Source of the DNA: Pseudomonadota bacterium
Lineage (GTDB): Bacteria; Pseudomonadota; Gammaproteobacteria; Burkholderiales; Burkholderiaceae_B
Length of the DNA: 27,250 nt
Assembly (NCBI GenBank): GCA_023388835.1
Contig: JAEWFK010000063.1
Span: 1 to 27,250 of the forward strand
Direction of reading: 5' to 3'
Shown piece by piece: positions 16,624 to 23,614 of this stretch (the first letter of the stretch is position 1; every line of letters starts with the position of its first letter). The notes below the pieces were generated by a model. The model was not told the origin of the DNA, searched no databases, and worked only from the letters and a program-made list of their open reading frames with translations. Made by a program: the position numbers and the translations under genes.

Positions 16624-17954
16624 CGTGCCGAGGGAGCTCCCGCCTGCTTGGGCCACAAGACCCACATTTCACCGCTCTGCTTCATGCGGCCCGCCAGTGC
16701 GCCGGCCTCATCGCCATACCCCCAGAAGAAATCGGTTCGGGCCGCCCCTTTGATGGCCGCGCCGGTATCCTGGGCGAAGACCAGACGCCGCAGGGGTTGG
16801 CTGCTGGCGGGCTGGGTGGTGGAAAGATAGACCGGCGTACCGAGCGGCACGAAGCGTGTATCGACCGCCACAGCCCGTTGAGTCGCCAGCGGGATCCCGT
16901 AGGCGCCCTTGGGGCCGAGGTCCGCATCGGCCACCCGCTCTTCGCGGAAAAACACCATGGCCGGATTGGCATTGAGCATTTCCTGTACCCGTGCAGGGTT
17001 GCGCTGCGCCCAGGCCTTGATGTTCTGCATGGACGTCTGGGCCAGCGGCAGCTCTCCCTTATCGGCAAGCCATTTTCCGATCGAAGCGTAGGGCCTTCCG
17101 TTGTGATCGGCGTAGGCCAGGCGGATGACTTCGCCATTCGGCAGCTGCGCGCGGCCGGAGCCCTGTATCTGAAGAAAGAAGGCTTCGACGGGATCATCGA
17201 CCCATACGATGGCGGCGGGTTGACGATTCTCGGACGCGGCGATCTGCGCACGTGTGTCATAGGGAACCACACGCTTGCCATCCAGCTTGCCGCGGATGCG
17301 CTTGCCGGCCAATTCCGGATAGACGGTGCCCAGATCGATGGTCAGCAGATCGGCAGGCGGCTCATAGAGCGGCCATTGATAGGCGCCTGCGGACTTGCGG
17401 GCGGCGCGCACCAGGGGCTCGTAGTAGCCGGTGACCGTATTTCTGGCCGGCTCGCCGCGTTCATTGAGCAGGCGCCAGGGTTGCAGGTGCTGTTCGATGA
17501 AGGCGCGGATATCCGCTGAACTTTGTGGCTGCGACGACGCCGCTGCGGCGCACACCGGTTGCCAGGCGCGCGGCGTGGCGCGGGCCTGCTGAACTTGCGA
17601 GCCGCCCGTCGGCCGCATGAGTCCCTTGCAGTTATTGATGAACACCGGCCACAGGCGAGAGAGGTCGTCTTCGCTCCAGGAAGGCAAGGCGCCCCAGCCG
17701 ACGGGAACGAAGCGGCCGTCGAGCTTGCGTTCAGCGCTGTCTTGCATGGAAGCCAGCGGCGGGACCTTCAAGGCTTGTTCGGAGATATCGGCTTCAGGAC
17801 CCGACACGCCGGCACCCTGTTCGCCGACATCGACGGAGGCGCAGGATGCCAACAACACCGTAACGGCCGAAACGACGAAGAGCCTTGGCAGGCGGATAGG
17901 CTGCCGGGCAAGGAGTCGGAGATTAAACTGCAATACACTCATCTTTGCCGCCAT
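16620..17954 (-). CDS. mltA: Membrane-bound lytic murein transglycosylase A (lipoprotein)
   Basis: This 444-residue outer-membrane lipoprotein should cleave the MurNAc-GlcNAc bond of peptidoglycan, leaving 1,6-anhydro ends. The N-terminus has a lipoprotein signal with the lipobox LASC (35-38). The MltA domain follows, with VTGYYEPLV and FFLQIQGSGR, and then the C-terminal 3D domain with FAQDTGAAIKGAARTDFFWGYG, where the catalytic Asp is expected. The start is either ATG 17954 (MAAKMS) or ATG 17942 (MSVLQF); both keep the lipobox. A much longer reading frame runs upstream through rpe on the other strand and is not supported. It is divergent from rpe with only about 21-33 bases between starts. 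Confidence 0.92.
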   Translation of the reverse strand: MAAKMSVLQFNLRLLARQPIRLPRLFVVSAVTVLLASCASVDVGEQGAGVSGPEADISEQALKVPPLASMQDSAERKLDGRFVPVGWGALPSWSEDDLSRLWPVFINNCKGLMRPTGGSQVQQARATPRAWQPVCAAAASSQPQSSADIRAFIEQHLQPWRLLNERGEPARNTVTGYYEPLVRAARKSAGAYQWPLYEPPADLLTIDLGTVYPELAGKRIRGKLDGKRVVPYDTRAQIAASENRQPAAIVWVDDPVEAFFLQIQGSGRAQLPNGEVIRLAYADHNGRPYASIGKWLADKGELPLAQTSMQNIKAWAQRNPARVQEMLNANPAMVFFREERVADADLGPKGAYGIPLATQRAVAVDTRFVPLGTPVYLSTTQPASSQPLRRLVFAQDTGAAIKGAARTDFFWGYGDEAGALAGRMKQSGEMWVLWPKQAGAPSAR

Positions 17955-17975
17955 TCCTTTTATCGTTCCTTTGCC

Positions 17976-18674
17976 ATGATCCTGCCAGACATCTGTATCG
18001 CGCCCAGCCTGCTTTCCGCCGATTTCTCCCGCCTTGGAGAAGAAGTCCGCAATGTCGTCGATGCGGGCGCGGACTGGATCCACTTCGATGTGATGGACAA
18101 CCATTACGTTCCCAACCTGACGATCGGACCCATGGTGTGCGAAGCGATACGCCCCCACACCAAGGCCCCGATCGATGTTCACCTGATGGTTGAACCGGTC
18201 GACGCCATTATCCCGCAATTCGCCAAGGCCGGCGCCAACATCATCACCTTCCATCCGGAAGCCTCACGGCACCCCGACCGCACGCTGGCGCTGATACGCG
18301 ATCACGGCTGTCGGGCCGGCCTGGTGTTCAACCCGGCCACTCCACTGAACTGGATGGATCACGTGATGGACAAGCTCGATCTCGTCCTGCTGATGTCCGT
18401 CAACCCGGGTTTCGGCGGTCAGCAGTTCATTCCGCACACGCTCGAGAAACTGCGTGAAGCCCGAAAGCGCATCGACGCCTGGGTCCAGGCGGGCGGCCAG
18501 CCTATCCGGCTGGAAGTGGACGGCGGAGTGAAGGTCGACAACATTGGCGCCATCCATGGGGCGGGGGCCGACACCTTTGTCGCGGGCTCAGCCGTCTTCG
18601 GAGCGCCCGACTACCGCGAGGTCATCAGCGCCATGCGCGCCCAAATCGCGAAAGCCCAAGGGCGATCGGCCTGA
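17976..18674 (+). CDS. rpe: Ribulose-phosphate 3-epimerase
   Basis: This 232-residue TIM-barrel enzyme interconverts ribulose 5-phosphate and xylulose 5-phosphate in the pentose phosphate pathway (and the Calvin cycle, where present). Family motifs are in order: IAPSLLSADFSRL (8-20), the metal-site region IHFDVMDNHYVPN (35-47), DVHLMVE (68-74), VNPGFGGQQF (142-151) and the phosphate-binding VDGG (181-184). The ATG at 17976 gives the standard N-terminus, but no clear Shine-Dalgarno sequence precedes it. It heads the plus-strand series rpe-gph-trp, a common order in Proteobacteria; gph follows after 67 bases. Confidence 0.95.
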   Translation: MILPDICIAPSLLSADFSRLGEEVRNVVDAGADWIHFDVMDNHYVPNLTIGPMVCEAIRPHTKAPIDVHLMVEPVDAIIPQFAKAGANIITFHPEASRHPDRTLALIRDHGCRAGLVFNPATPLNWMDHVMDKLDLVLLMSVNPGFGGQQFIPHTLEKLREARKRIDAWVQAGGQPIRLEVDGGVKVDNIGAIHGAGADTFVAGSAVFGAPDYREVISAMRAQIAKAQGRSA

Positions 18675-18741
18675 GAACCGGCGCTCGGGCTGCGCCCCTT
18701 CGGCTTCCCGCGGGGCCCGCCTTCTTCCCATTTACAGTGCC

Positions 18742-19470
18742 ATGACATCCGAGCCCTTTACCGATCCATTGCCTTTCCGCGCCGTCCTTATTGATCTGGA
18801 CGGCACTTTGCTGGATACCATTCCCGATCTCAGTGCCGCCGCCAACGCCATGCTGGAAGAGCTGGGCGCCACAGCACTGCCTTCGGAGCTCATCGCGACC
18901 TTCGTAGGCAAAGGCACAGAGCATCTCGTGAAACGCTGCCTTTCCGACGAAGGCGTGAACCTGCCTTCAGACGCCGCGGATGTCGCACAGGCGCTGGCCG
19001 TCTTCAACAGACACTACCATTCGGTGAACGGTCGCGCATCACGCATCTACCCGGGAGTGCTCGAAGGGTTGGCCGAGTTCCGCAACCATGGCGCGGCGTT
19101 GGCTGTGGTCACCAACAAGCCCGCCGAGTTCACGCTACCGCTCCTTGAGCGCTGCGGCCTCGCTGAATGGTTCAGCATGGTGGTGTGCGGCGACACCTGT
19201 CCGCGCAAGAAGCCCGACCCCATGCCCCTGCTTCATGCTTGCGAGCGCCTGGGCTGCCCGCCCGAGTATGCGCTTGCCATCGGCGACTCGGTGAACGACG
19301 CGCTGGCCGCCCGCGCCGCCGGCATCACCGTACTGGCCGTGCCCTATGGTTACAACGAAGGGCTCGATATACGCACGCTGGACATTGATGGTATAGTCAG
19401 CGGAATCGACGAAGCTGCCGCGAGGTCCAAGCGCCGGCTCGCCGTCAACACGAAAGCAAGCGAACAATGA
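18742..19470 (+). CDS. gph: Phosphoglycolate phosphatase
   Basis: This 242-residue HAD-superfamily hydrolase should dephosphorylate 2-phosphoglycolate, produced by DNA 3'-end repair or by Rubisco oxygenation. HAD motif I is DLDGT (18-22), followed by TIPDL; motif II is VVTNKP; motif III is the Lys in PRKKPDPMP; motif IV is GDSVNDALAARAAG. The cap domain sits between motifs I and II. The start at 18742 gives a normal length and N-terminus. The stop codon (19468-19470) overlaps the start of the trp leader peptide by four bases. Close relatives act on other small phosphates, but the rpe-gph-trpE context supports the name. Confidence 0.93.
   Translation: MTSEPFTDPLPFRAVLIDLDGTLLDTIPDLSAAANAMLEELGATALPSELIATFVGKGTEHLVKRCLSDEGVNLPSDAADVAQALAVFNRHYHSVNGRASRIYPGVLEGLAEFRNHGAALAVVTNKPAEFTLPLLERCGLAEWFSMVVCGDTCPRKKPDPMPLLHACERLGCPPEYALAIGDSVNDALAARAAGITVLAVPYGYNEGLDIRTLDIDGIVSGIDEAAARSKRRLAVNTKASEQ
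19389..19397 (+). promoter_or_regulatory. Candidate internal promoter of the trp operon, inside gph (extended -10)
   Basis: TGG-TATAGT (19389-19397) matches the extended -10 pattern TGn-TATAAT with one base off in the hexamer. No good -35 is found at the expected distance. If active, the RNA would start near 19404, about 63 nt before the leader-peptide ATG. This is a typical layout for an attenuator transcript. It rests on a single motif and is tentative. Confidence 0.35.
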
Positions 19471-19544
19471 ACTCTCTTCGCAACCCGCACACCGCTCCCG
19501 GCGCCTATTGGCGCTGGTGGCGTTTGTCTTCCGGGTCGCGGTGA
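19467..19544 (+). CDS. trpL: trp operon leader peptide
   Basis: A 25-codon reading frame runs from an ATG that overlaps the gph stop (ATGA) to TGA at 19542. Its residues 14-19 read YWRWWR, so it has three Trp codons (15, 17 and 18), a density expected by chance only very rarely and diagnostic of a Trp-sensing leader. It lies directly upstream of trpE and inside an array of competing RNA stems. A ribosome stalled for lack of charged tRNA-Trp would free the downstream RNA from segment-1 pairing. There is no strong Shine-Dalgarno sequence, so translation may depend on termination-reinitiation from gph. Very short, and easily missed by gene finders. Confidence 0.85.
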   Translation: MNSLRNPHTAPGAYWRWWRLSSGSR

Positions 19545-19558
19545 AACATACCGGCGCC
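19510..19558 (+). promoter_or_regulatory. trp attenuator stem 1:2 (Trp codons paired to segment 2)
   Basis: GGCGCTGGT (19510-19518), which spans the Trp codons of the leader peptide, can pair with ACCGGCGCC (19550-19558) over nine consecutive base pairs including one G-U. This is the expected 1:2 stem of a classical attenuator. Translation through the Trp codons would melt it. The pairing is read from the sequence, not measured. Confidence 0.65.
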
Positions 19559-19582
19559 CACGACCGAGTCGTGGTTCGCCGG
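19551..19582 (+). promoter_or_regulatory. trp attenuator stem 2:3 (candidate antiterminator or pause hairpin)
   Basis: CCGGCG (19551-19556) pairs with CGCCGG (19577-19582), and inside it CCACGAC (19558-19564) pairs with GTCGTGG (19568-19574) around a CGA loop. The 5' arm overlaps segment 2 of the 1:2 stem, so the two are mutually exclusive. Its 3' flank CCGGCCA (19579-19585) can also pair with TGGCCGG (19614-19620) in the terminator. Whether this hairpin itself prevents termination is not certain. Confidence 0.6.
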
Positions 19583-19596
19583 CCAGCAAGCAAAGC

Positions 19597-19633
19597 AGCC
19601 CGGTAACCAGAAATGGCCGGGCTTTCGTTTTTT
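19597..19633 (+). terminator. trp attenuator: Rho-independent terminator upstream of trpE
   Basis: AGCCCGG (19597-19603) pairs with CCGGGCT (19617-19623), with an inner CCA-GAAA-TGG stem-loop (19607-19616). A run of six T (19628-19633) follows after TTCG. This is a good intrinsic terminator, 35 bases before the trpE ATG, in the position expected for attenuation when tryptophan is plentiful. Confidence 0.8.
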
Positions 19634-19667
19634 CTGTCCCGGCTTTCAGACTCCATCAAGAGGCCCC

Positions 19668-21188
19668 ATGACAGAAATCGAATTCAACGCCCTGGCCGCA
19701 CAAGGCTACAACCGCATACCGCTGATCGCGGAAACCTATGCGGACCTGGATACCCCGCTGGCCATCTACCTGAAGCTCGCCCACAGCGGCCCGGAAGGCG
19801 GCCGCAACAGCTGCCTGCTCGAATCGGTGGTGGGGGGCGAGCGATTCGGCCGCTACTCCTTCATCGGGCTTCCGGCAAAGACAGTGATTCGTTCCCGCGG
19901 GACCCGGACCGAAGTCGCGCACCGGGGCAAGATCGTGGAAACCCACGAAGGCGACCCGCTGGCCTTCATCGAAGCCTTTCAGAACCGGTTCAAAGTGGCG
20001 CTGCGCCCGGGCATGCCGCGCTTTGCGGGCGGTTTCGCCGGCTACTTCGGCTACGATACGGTGCGCCACATGGAACCCCGGCTCGGCCCGGCGACCAAGC
20101 CTTTTCCTGCCGGGCAGGACGACGGCACGCCCGACATCATGCTGCTGCAGATCGATGAACTCGTCATCGTCGACAACCTGGCCGGGCGCACTTACATTCT
20201 GGTCTACGCCGACCCGGCCGAGCCCGAAGCCTATGCTCAGGCCAAGCGGCGCCAGAAGCAGTTGCGCGAAAAACTGCGCACGCCGCTGACCATCCCCTAT
20301 GCCTATGCCAGCATGCAGACGCAGGAACGCCGCGACTTCGCGAAAGAAGACTACATCGCCGCCGTGCTCAAGGCCAAGGAATACATTGCCGCGGGCGACC
20401 TCATGCAAGTGCAGGTCGGACAGGTCATTGCCAAACCTTTCCGCGATTCACCTCTTTCCCTCTACCGCTCTCTGCGTTCGCTGAATCCGTCCCCCTATCT
20501 TTACTACTGGCACTTCGAGGACTTCCACGTGGTGGGCTCCTCCCCCGAAATCCTCGTGCGCCAGGAGATCGTGGAAAAGAAGCACGAGAAGAAGACGCTC
20601 GTCACCATCCGCCCGCTTGCTGGTACGCGCAAACGCGGCGCCACGCCCGAAGAAGACCTCGCGCTTGCTGAAGAACTGAAGGCGGACCCCAAGGAACGCG
20701 CCGAACATGTGATGCTGATCGATCTGGCGCGCAACGACGTCGGCCGCGTCGCCAAGACCGGCACCGTCGAAGTCACGGACACCATGGCCATCGAACGCTA
20801 TTCGCACGTCATGCATCTGGTGTCGAACGTAACCGGCGAACTGAACGATGGCATGAGCAACATGGACGTCCTGCGCGCCACCTTCCCTGCCGGCACGCTG
20901 ACGGGCGCGCCCAAGGTCAGGGCCATGGAAGTCATTGATGAACTCGAACCCGTGCGTCGCGGCATCTACGGCGGAGCCGCCGGCTACTTGAGCTACGGCG
21001 GAGAAATGGACGTAGCCATCGCCATACGCAGCGGTTTGATCAAGGACGGCATGCTATACGTGCAGGCCGCAGCCGGTGTCGTCGCGGATTCGGATCCCGA
21101 GAAGGAATGGCAGGAAACCGAAGCGAAGGCGCGCGCCGTCCTTCGGGCGGCTGAACAGGTCCAGCACGGTCTGGATGAGCCCATTTGA
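19668..21188 (+). CDS. trpE: Anthranilate synthase component I
   Basis: This 506-residue enzyme makes anthranilate from chorismate with ammonia supplied by TrpG, the first step of tryptophan synthesis. The feedback-site motif LLES (50-53) is followed by GRYSFIG. The chorismate-binding half shows SSPEILV, IRPLAGTRKRG, LIDLARNDVGR, SHVMHLVS, GTLTGAPKVRAME and the C-terminal YVQAAAGVVADSDPE. The ATG at 19668 has AGAGG six bases upstream. Transcription into trpE should be gated by the attenuator just upstream. trpG follows after 25 bases. The intact LLES motif suggests feedback inhibition by Trp as well. Confidence 0.97.
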   Translation: MTEIEFNALAAQGYNRIPLIAETYADLDTPLAIYLKLAHSGPEGGRNSCLLESVVGGERFGRYSFIGLPAKTVIRSRGTRTEVAHRGKIVETHEGDPLAFIEAFQNRFKVALRPGMPRFAGGFAGYFGYDTVRHMEPRLGPATKPFPAGQDDGTPDIMLLQIDELVIVDNLAGRTYILVYADPAEPEAYAQAKRRQKQLREKLRTPLTIPYAYASMQTQERRDFAKEDYIAAVLKAKEYIAAGDLMQVQVGQVIAKPFRDSPLSLYRSLRSLNPSPYLYYWHFEDFHVVGSSPEILVRQEIVEKKHEKKTLVTIRPLAGTRKRGATPEEDLALAEELKADPKERAEHVMLIDLARNDVGRVAKTGTVEVTDTMAIERYSHVMHLVSNVTGELNDGMSNMDVLRATFPAGTLTGAPKVRAMEVIDELEPVRRGIYGGAAGYLSYGGEMDVAIAIRSGLIKDGMLYVQAAAGVVADSDPEKEWQETEAKARAVLRAAEQVQHGLDEPI

Positions 21189-21213
21189 ACGCCCCGCGCA
21201 CACGGAGAACACC

Positions 21214-21783
21214 ATGTTATTGATGCTCGACAATTACGATTCCTTTACCTACAACCTGGTGCAGTATTTCGGCGAACTGGGCGAAGACGTGCGCACGCAC
21301 CGCAACGATCAGATCACGGTCGAAGAGATCGAGGCCATGCGGCCCGACCGCATCTGCGTATCACCCGGGCCCTGCAGCCCGGCTGAAGCCGGCATCTCGG
21401 TCGATGTAATCAAGCACTTCGCCGGCAAGATCCCGATCCTGGGCGTGTGTCTGGGCCATCAGGCCATCGGGGCGGCTTTCGGCGGCGAGGTTGTGCGCGC
21501 CCGCGAACTGATGCACGGCAAGGTTTCCCCCATCACGCATCGCGGCACAGACGTCTTCGCCGATCTGCCCTCGCCTTTTACCGTCACCCGCTACCATTCC
21601 CTGGCTGTCGCCCGCGACACCCTGCCGTCCTGCCTGGAAGTGACCGCCGAAACGGCCGACGGCGAGATCATGGGATTGCGCCATACGTCCCTACCGATCT
21701 ACGGCGTGCAGTTCCACCCTGAATCGGTACTCAGCGAACACGGCCATGCGCTGCTGCAGAACTTTCTGAACATCCAAGCCTGA
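21214..21783 (+). CDS. trpG: Anthranilate synthase component II (glutamine amidotransferase)
   Basis: This 189-residue class I glutamine amidotransferase supplies ammonia to TrpE. The motif LDNYDSFTYNLVQY opens the protein (residues 5-18). The oxyanion strand VSPGPCSP (49-56), the nucleophile Cys79 in GVCLGHQAIG, and the His168/Glu170 pair in FHPES complete the catalytic triad. The length fits a stand-alone TrpG, not a TrpGD fusion. In many bacteria the same subunit also serves folate synthesis as PabA. The ATG at 21214 has GGAG upstream; trpD begins eight bases after the stop. Confidence 0.96.
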   Translation: MLLMLDNYDSFTYNLVQYFGELGEDVRTHRNDQITVEEIEAMRPDRICVSPGPCSPAEAGISVDVIKHFAGKIPILGVCLGHQAIGAAFGGEVVRARELMHGKVSPITHRGTDVFADLPSPFTVTRYHSLAVARDTLPSCLEVTAETADGEIMGLRHTSLPIYGVQFHPESVLSEHGHALLQNFLNIQA

Positions 21784-21791
21784 AGAGTCCC

Positions 21792-22820
21792 ATGACGATC
21801 ACCACTACCGAGGCCCTGACGCGCTGCATCGAGCACCGCGAAATCTTTCACGACGAAATGCTCCACCTGATGCGGCTGCTGATGCGCGGAGAGATACCCG
21901 CACCCACCGCCGCCGCGCTGCTCATGGGTCTGCGCGTGAAAAAGGAAACGGTCGGCGAGATCACTGCCGCCGCCCAGGCCATGCGCGAATTCGCACTTCC
22001 CGTGCCGGTCGCCGACCCGAGCGAGCTGCTGGACATGTGCGGTACCGGCGGGGACGGCTCCAATACCTTCAACATCTCAACGGCCGCGATGTTCGTCGCT
22101 GCTGCCGCGGGCGTGAAGATCGCCAAGCACGGCGGCCGCAGCGCCTCGTCATCGTCGGGCAGCGCAGACGTGCTCGAAGCCATGGGCATACGCATCTCGA
22201 TGTCGCCGGAACAGGTGGCCGAGTGCATAGAGCGCACCGGCATTGGCTTCATGTTCGCCCCGGCCCACCACGGCGCCATGAAGAATGTTGCCGCTGTACG
22301 CAAGGAGCTCGGGGTGCGCACCATTTTCAATATATTGGGGCCGCTCACCAACCCGGCCAATGCGGCCAATCAGCTCATGGGCGTCTTCCATCCCGATCTG
22401 GTCGGCATCCAGGTACGCGTATTGGAGCGCCTGGGCGCGCGGCACGTGCTCATCGTGCATGGCAAGGACGGCATGGACGAAGGCTCGCTGGGCGCCGCCA
22501 CCCTGGTCGGCGAACTGAAGGACGGCGTCATCAGCGAGTACGAGATCCACCCGGAAGACTTCGGCGTGGCCATGGTGTCCAACCGCAGTATCAAGGTCTC
22601 CAACCGCGAGGAGTCGGCCGCGCTCATTCTCGACGCCCTGAATGACGTTGCCGGTCCCGCACGTGATATCGTTGCCCTGAATGCCGGTCTGGCCATCTAC
22701 ACCGGGAACCGGGCGGCTTCCATCCATGAAGGGCTGAAAGCCGCGCATGAATGTCTGCGCAACGGCGCGGCACGCGCCAAATTCGAAGAATTCCGCAGTT
22801 ACACGGAGACGCTCTCCTGA
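21792..22820 (+). CDS. trpD: Anthranilate phosphoribosyltransferase
   Basis: This 342-residue enzyme joins anthranilate to PRPP, the second step of the pathway. The PRPP/metal loop CGTGGDGSNTFNIST (83-97) and KHGGRSASSSSGSAD, together with the later LGPLTNPAN motif, are characteristic. The ATG at 21792 follows the trpG stop by eight bases, with a GAAGAG ribosome-binding site overlapping the end of trpG. The stop overlaps the start of trpC by one base (TGATG), so the genes are likely translationally coupled. Confidence 0.97.
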   Translation: MTITTTEALTRCIEHREIFHDEMLHLMRLLMRGEIPAPTAAALLMGLRVKKETVGEITAAAQAMREFALPVPVADPSELLDMCGTGGDGSNTFNISTAAMFVAAAAGVKIAKHGGRSASSSSGSADVLEAMGIRISMSPEQVAECIERTGIGFMFAPAHHGAMKNVAAVRKELGVRTIFNILGPLTNPANAANQLMGVFHPDLVGIQVRVLERLGARHVLIVHGKDGMDEGSLGAATLVGELKDGVISEYEIHPEDFGVAMVSNRSIKVSNREESAALILDALNDVAGPARDIVALNAGLAIYTGNRAASIHEGLKAAHECLRNGAARAKFEEFRSYTETLS

Positions 22821-23614
22821 TGAACGATATCCTCGCCAAAATACTGGAGACCAAGAAGGTCGAAGTCACTACCGCGCGTCAAATGCGCAGTGAGTCCGAT
22901 CTTCTGCGCGAAGCCAAAAGCCGCAAGGATCTCCGCGGCTTCCATCGAGCCATTGAAGACAAGATCGCCAAAGGCAAGGCAGGGGTCATTGCCGAAATCA
23001 AGAAGGCCTCACCTTCCAAGGGCGTGATACGGGAAAGCTTCAACCCCGCCGAGATCGCCAACGCCTATGCCGCACATGGCGCCGCCTGCCTGTCCGTACT
23101 CACGGATGTGCAGTATTTCCAAGGATCCTACGACTACCTGCGCCAGGCGCGGGCAGCGTGTTCGCTCCCGGTGCTGCGCAAGGATTTCATGGTTGATCCC
23201 TATCAGATCATTCATTCGCGTGCGATCGGCGCCGACTGCATTCTGCTCATTGTCGCAGCGCTCAGTCCTTCGCAGCTCAAGGAGTTCGAATCACTGGCGC
23301 AGGAGCTCGGAATGGACGTTCTCGTCGAAGTCCACGATCGCGCAGAGCTCGAAACCGCCCTGACGCTCGACACGCCTTTGCTGGGGATCAACAATCGCAA
23401 CCTGCGCAGCTTCGAGACTTCTCTGCAGAACACGCTGGACCTGCTGGCCGACATTCCTGAAGGCAAGCGCGTGGTCACTGAAAGCGGCATTCTGGCGCCC
23501 GAAGACGTGAAGCTGATGCGAGACAACGGTGTCCAGGCCTTCCTGGTGGGCGAAGCCTTCATGCGGGCGCCGGACCCCGGCACCGCTCTGCAAGAGCTGT
23601 TCTTCGCATCCTGA
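22820..23614 (+). CDS. trpC: Indole-3-glycerol phosphate synthase
   Basis: This 264-residue TIM-barrel enzyme closes the indole ring from carboxyphenylamino-deoxyribulose phosphate. Catalytic residues by alignment to the E. coli enzyme are Glu59 and Lys61 in AEIKKASPSKG and Lys121 in LRKDFMVDPYQI; GINNRNLRSF and VTESGI follow. It is the stand-alone form, without a fused TrpF domain. trpF, trpB and trpA are absent from the window and must lie elsewhere, the usual split in Betaproteobacteria and pseudomonads. The stop overlaps the next start by four bases (ATGA). Confidence 0.96.
   Translation: MNDILAKILETKKVEVTTARQMRSESDLLREAKSRKDLRGFHRAIEDKIAKGKAGVIAEIKKASPSKGVIRESFNPAEIANAYAAHGAACLSVLTDVQYFQGSYDYLRQARAACSLPVLRKDFMVDPYQIIHSRAIGADCILLIVAALSPSQLKEFESLAQELGMDVLVEVHDRAELETALTLDTPLLGINNRNLRSFETSLQNTLDLLADIPEGKRVVTESGILAPEDVKLMRDNGVQAFLVGEAFMRAPDPGTALQELFFAS

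Noticed and set aside
17955..18254. 100-codon upstream extension of mltA antisense to rpe
   Set aside because: It would bury the lipoprotein signal in the middle of the protein and lies opposite the rpe coding region.
19656..20408. 250-codon minus-strand frame antisense to trpE
   Set aside because: It lies wholly opposite trpE, has no domain and no plausible ribosome-binding site.
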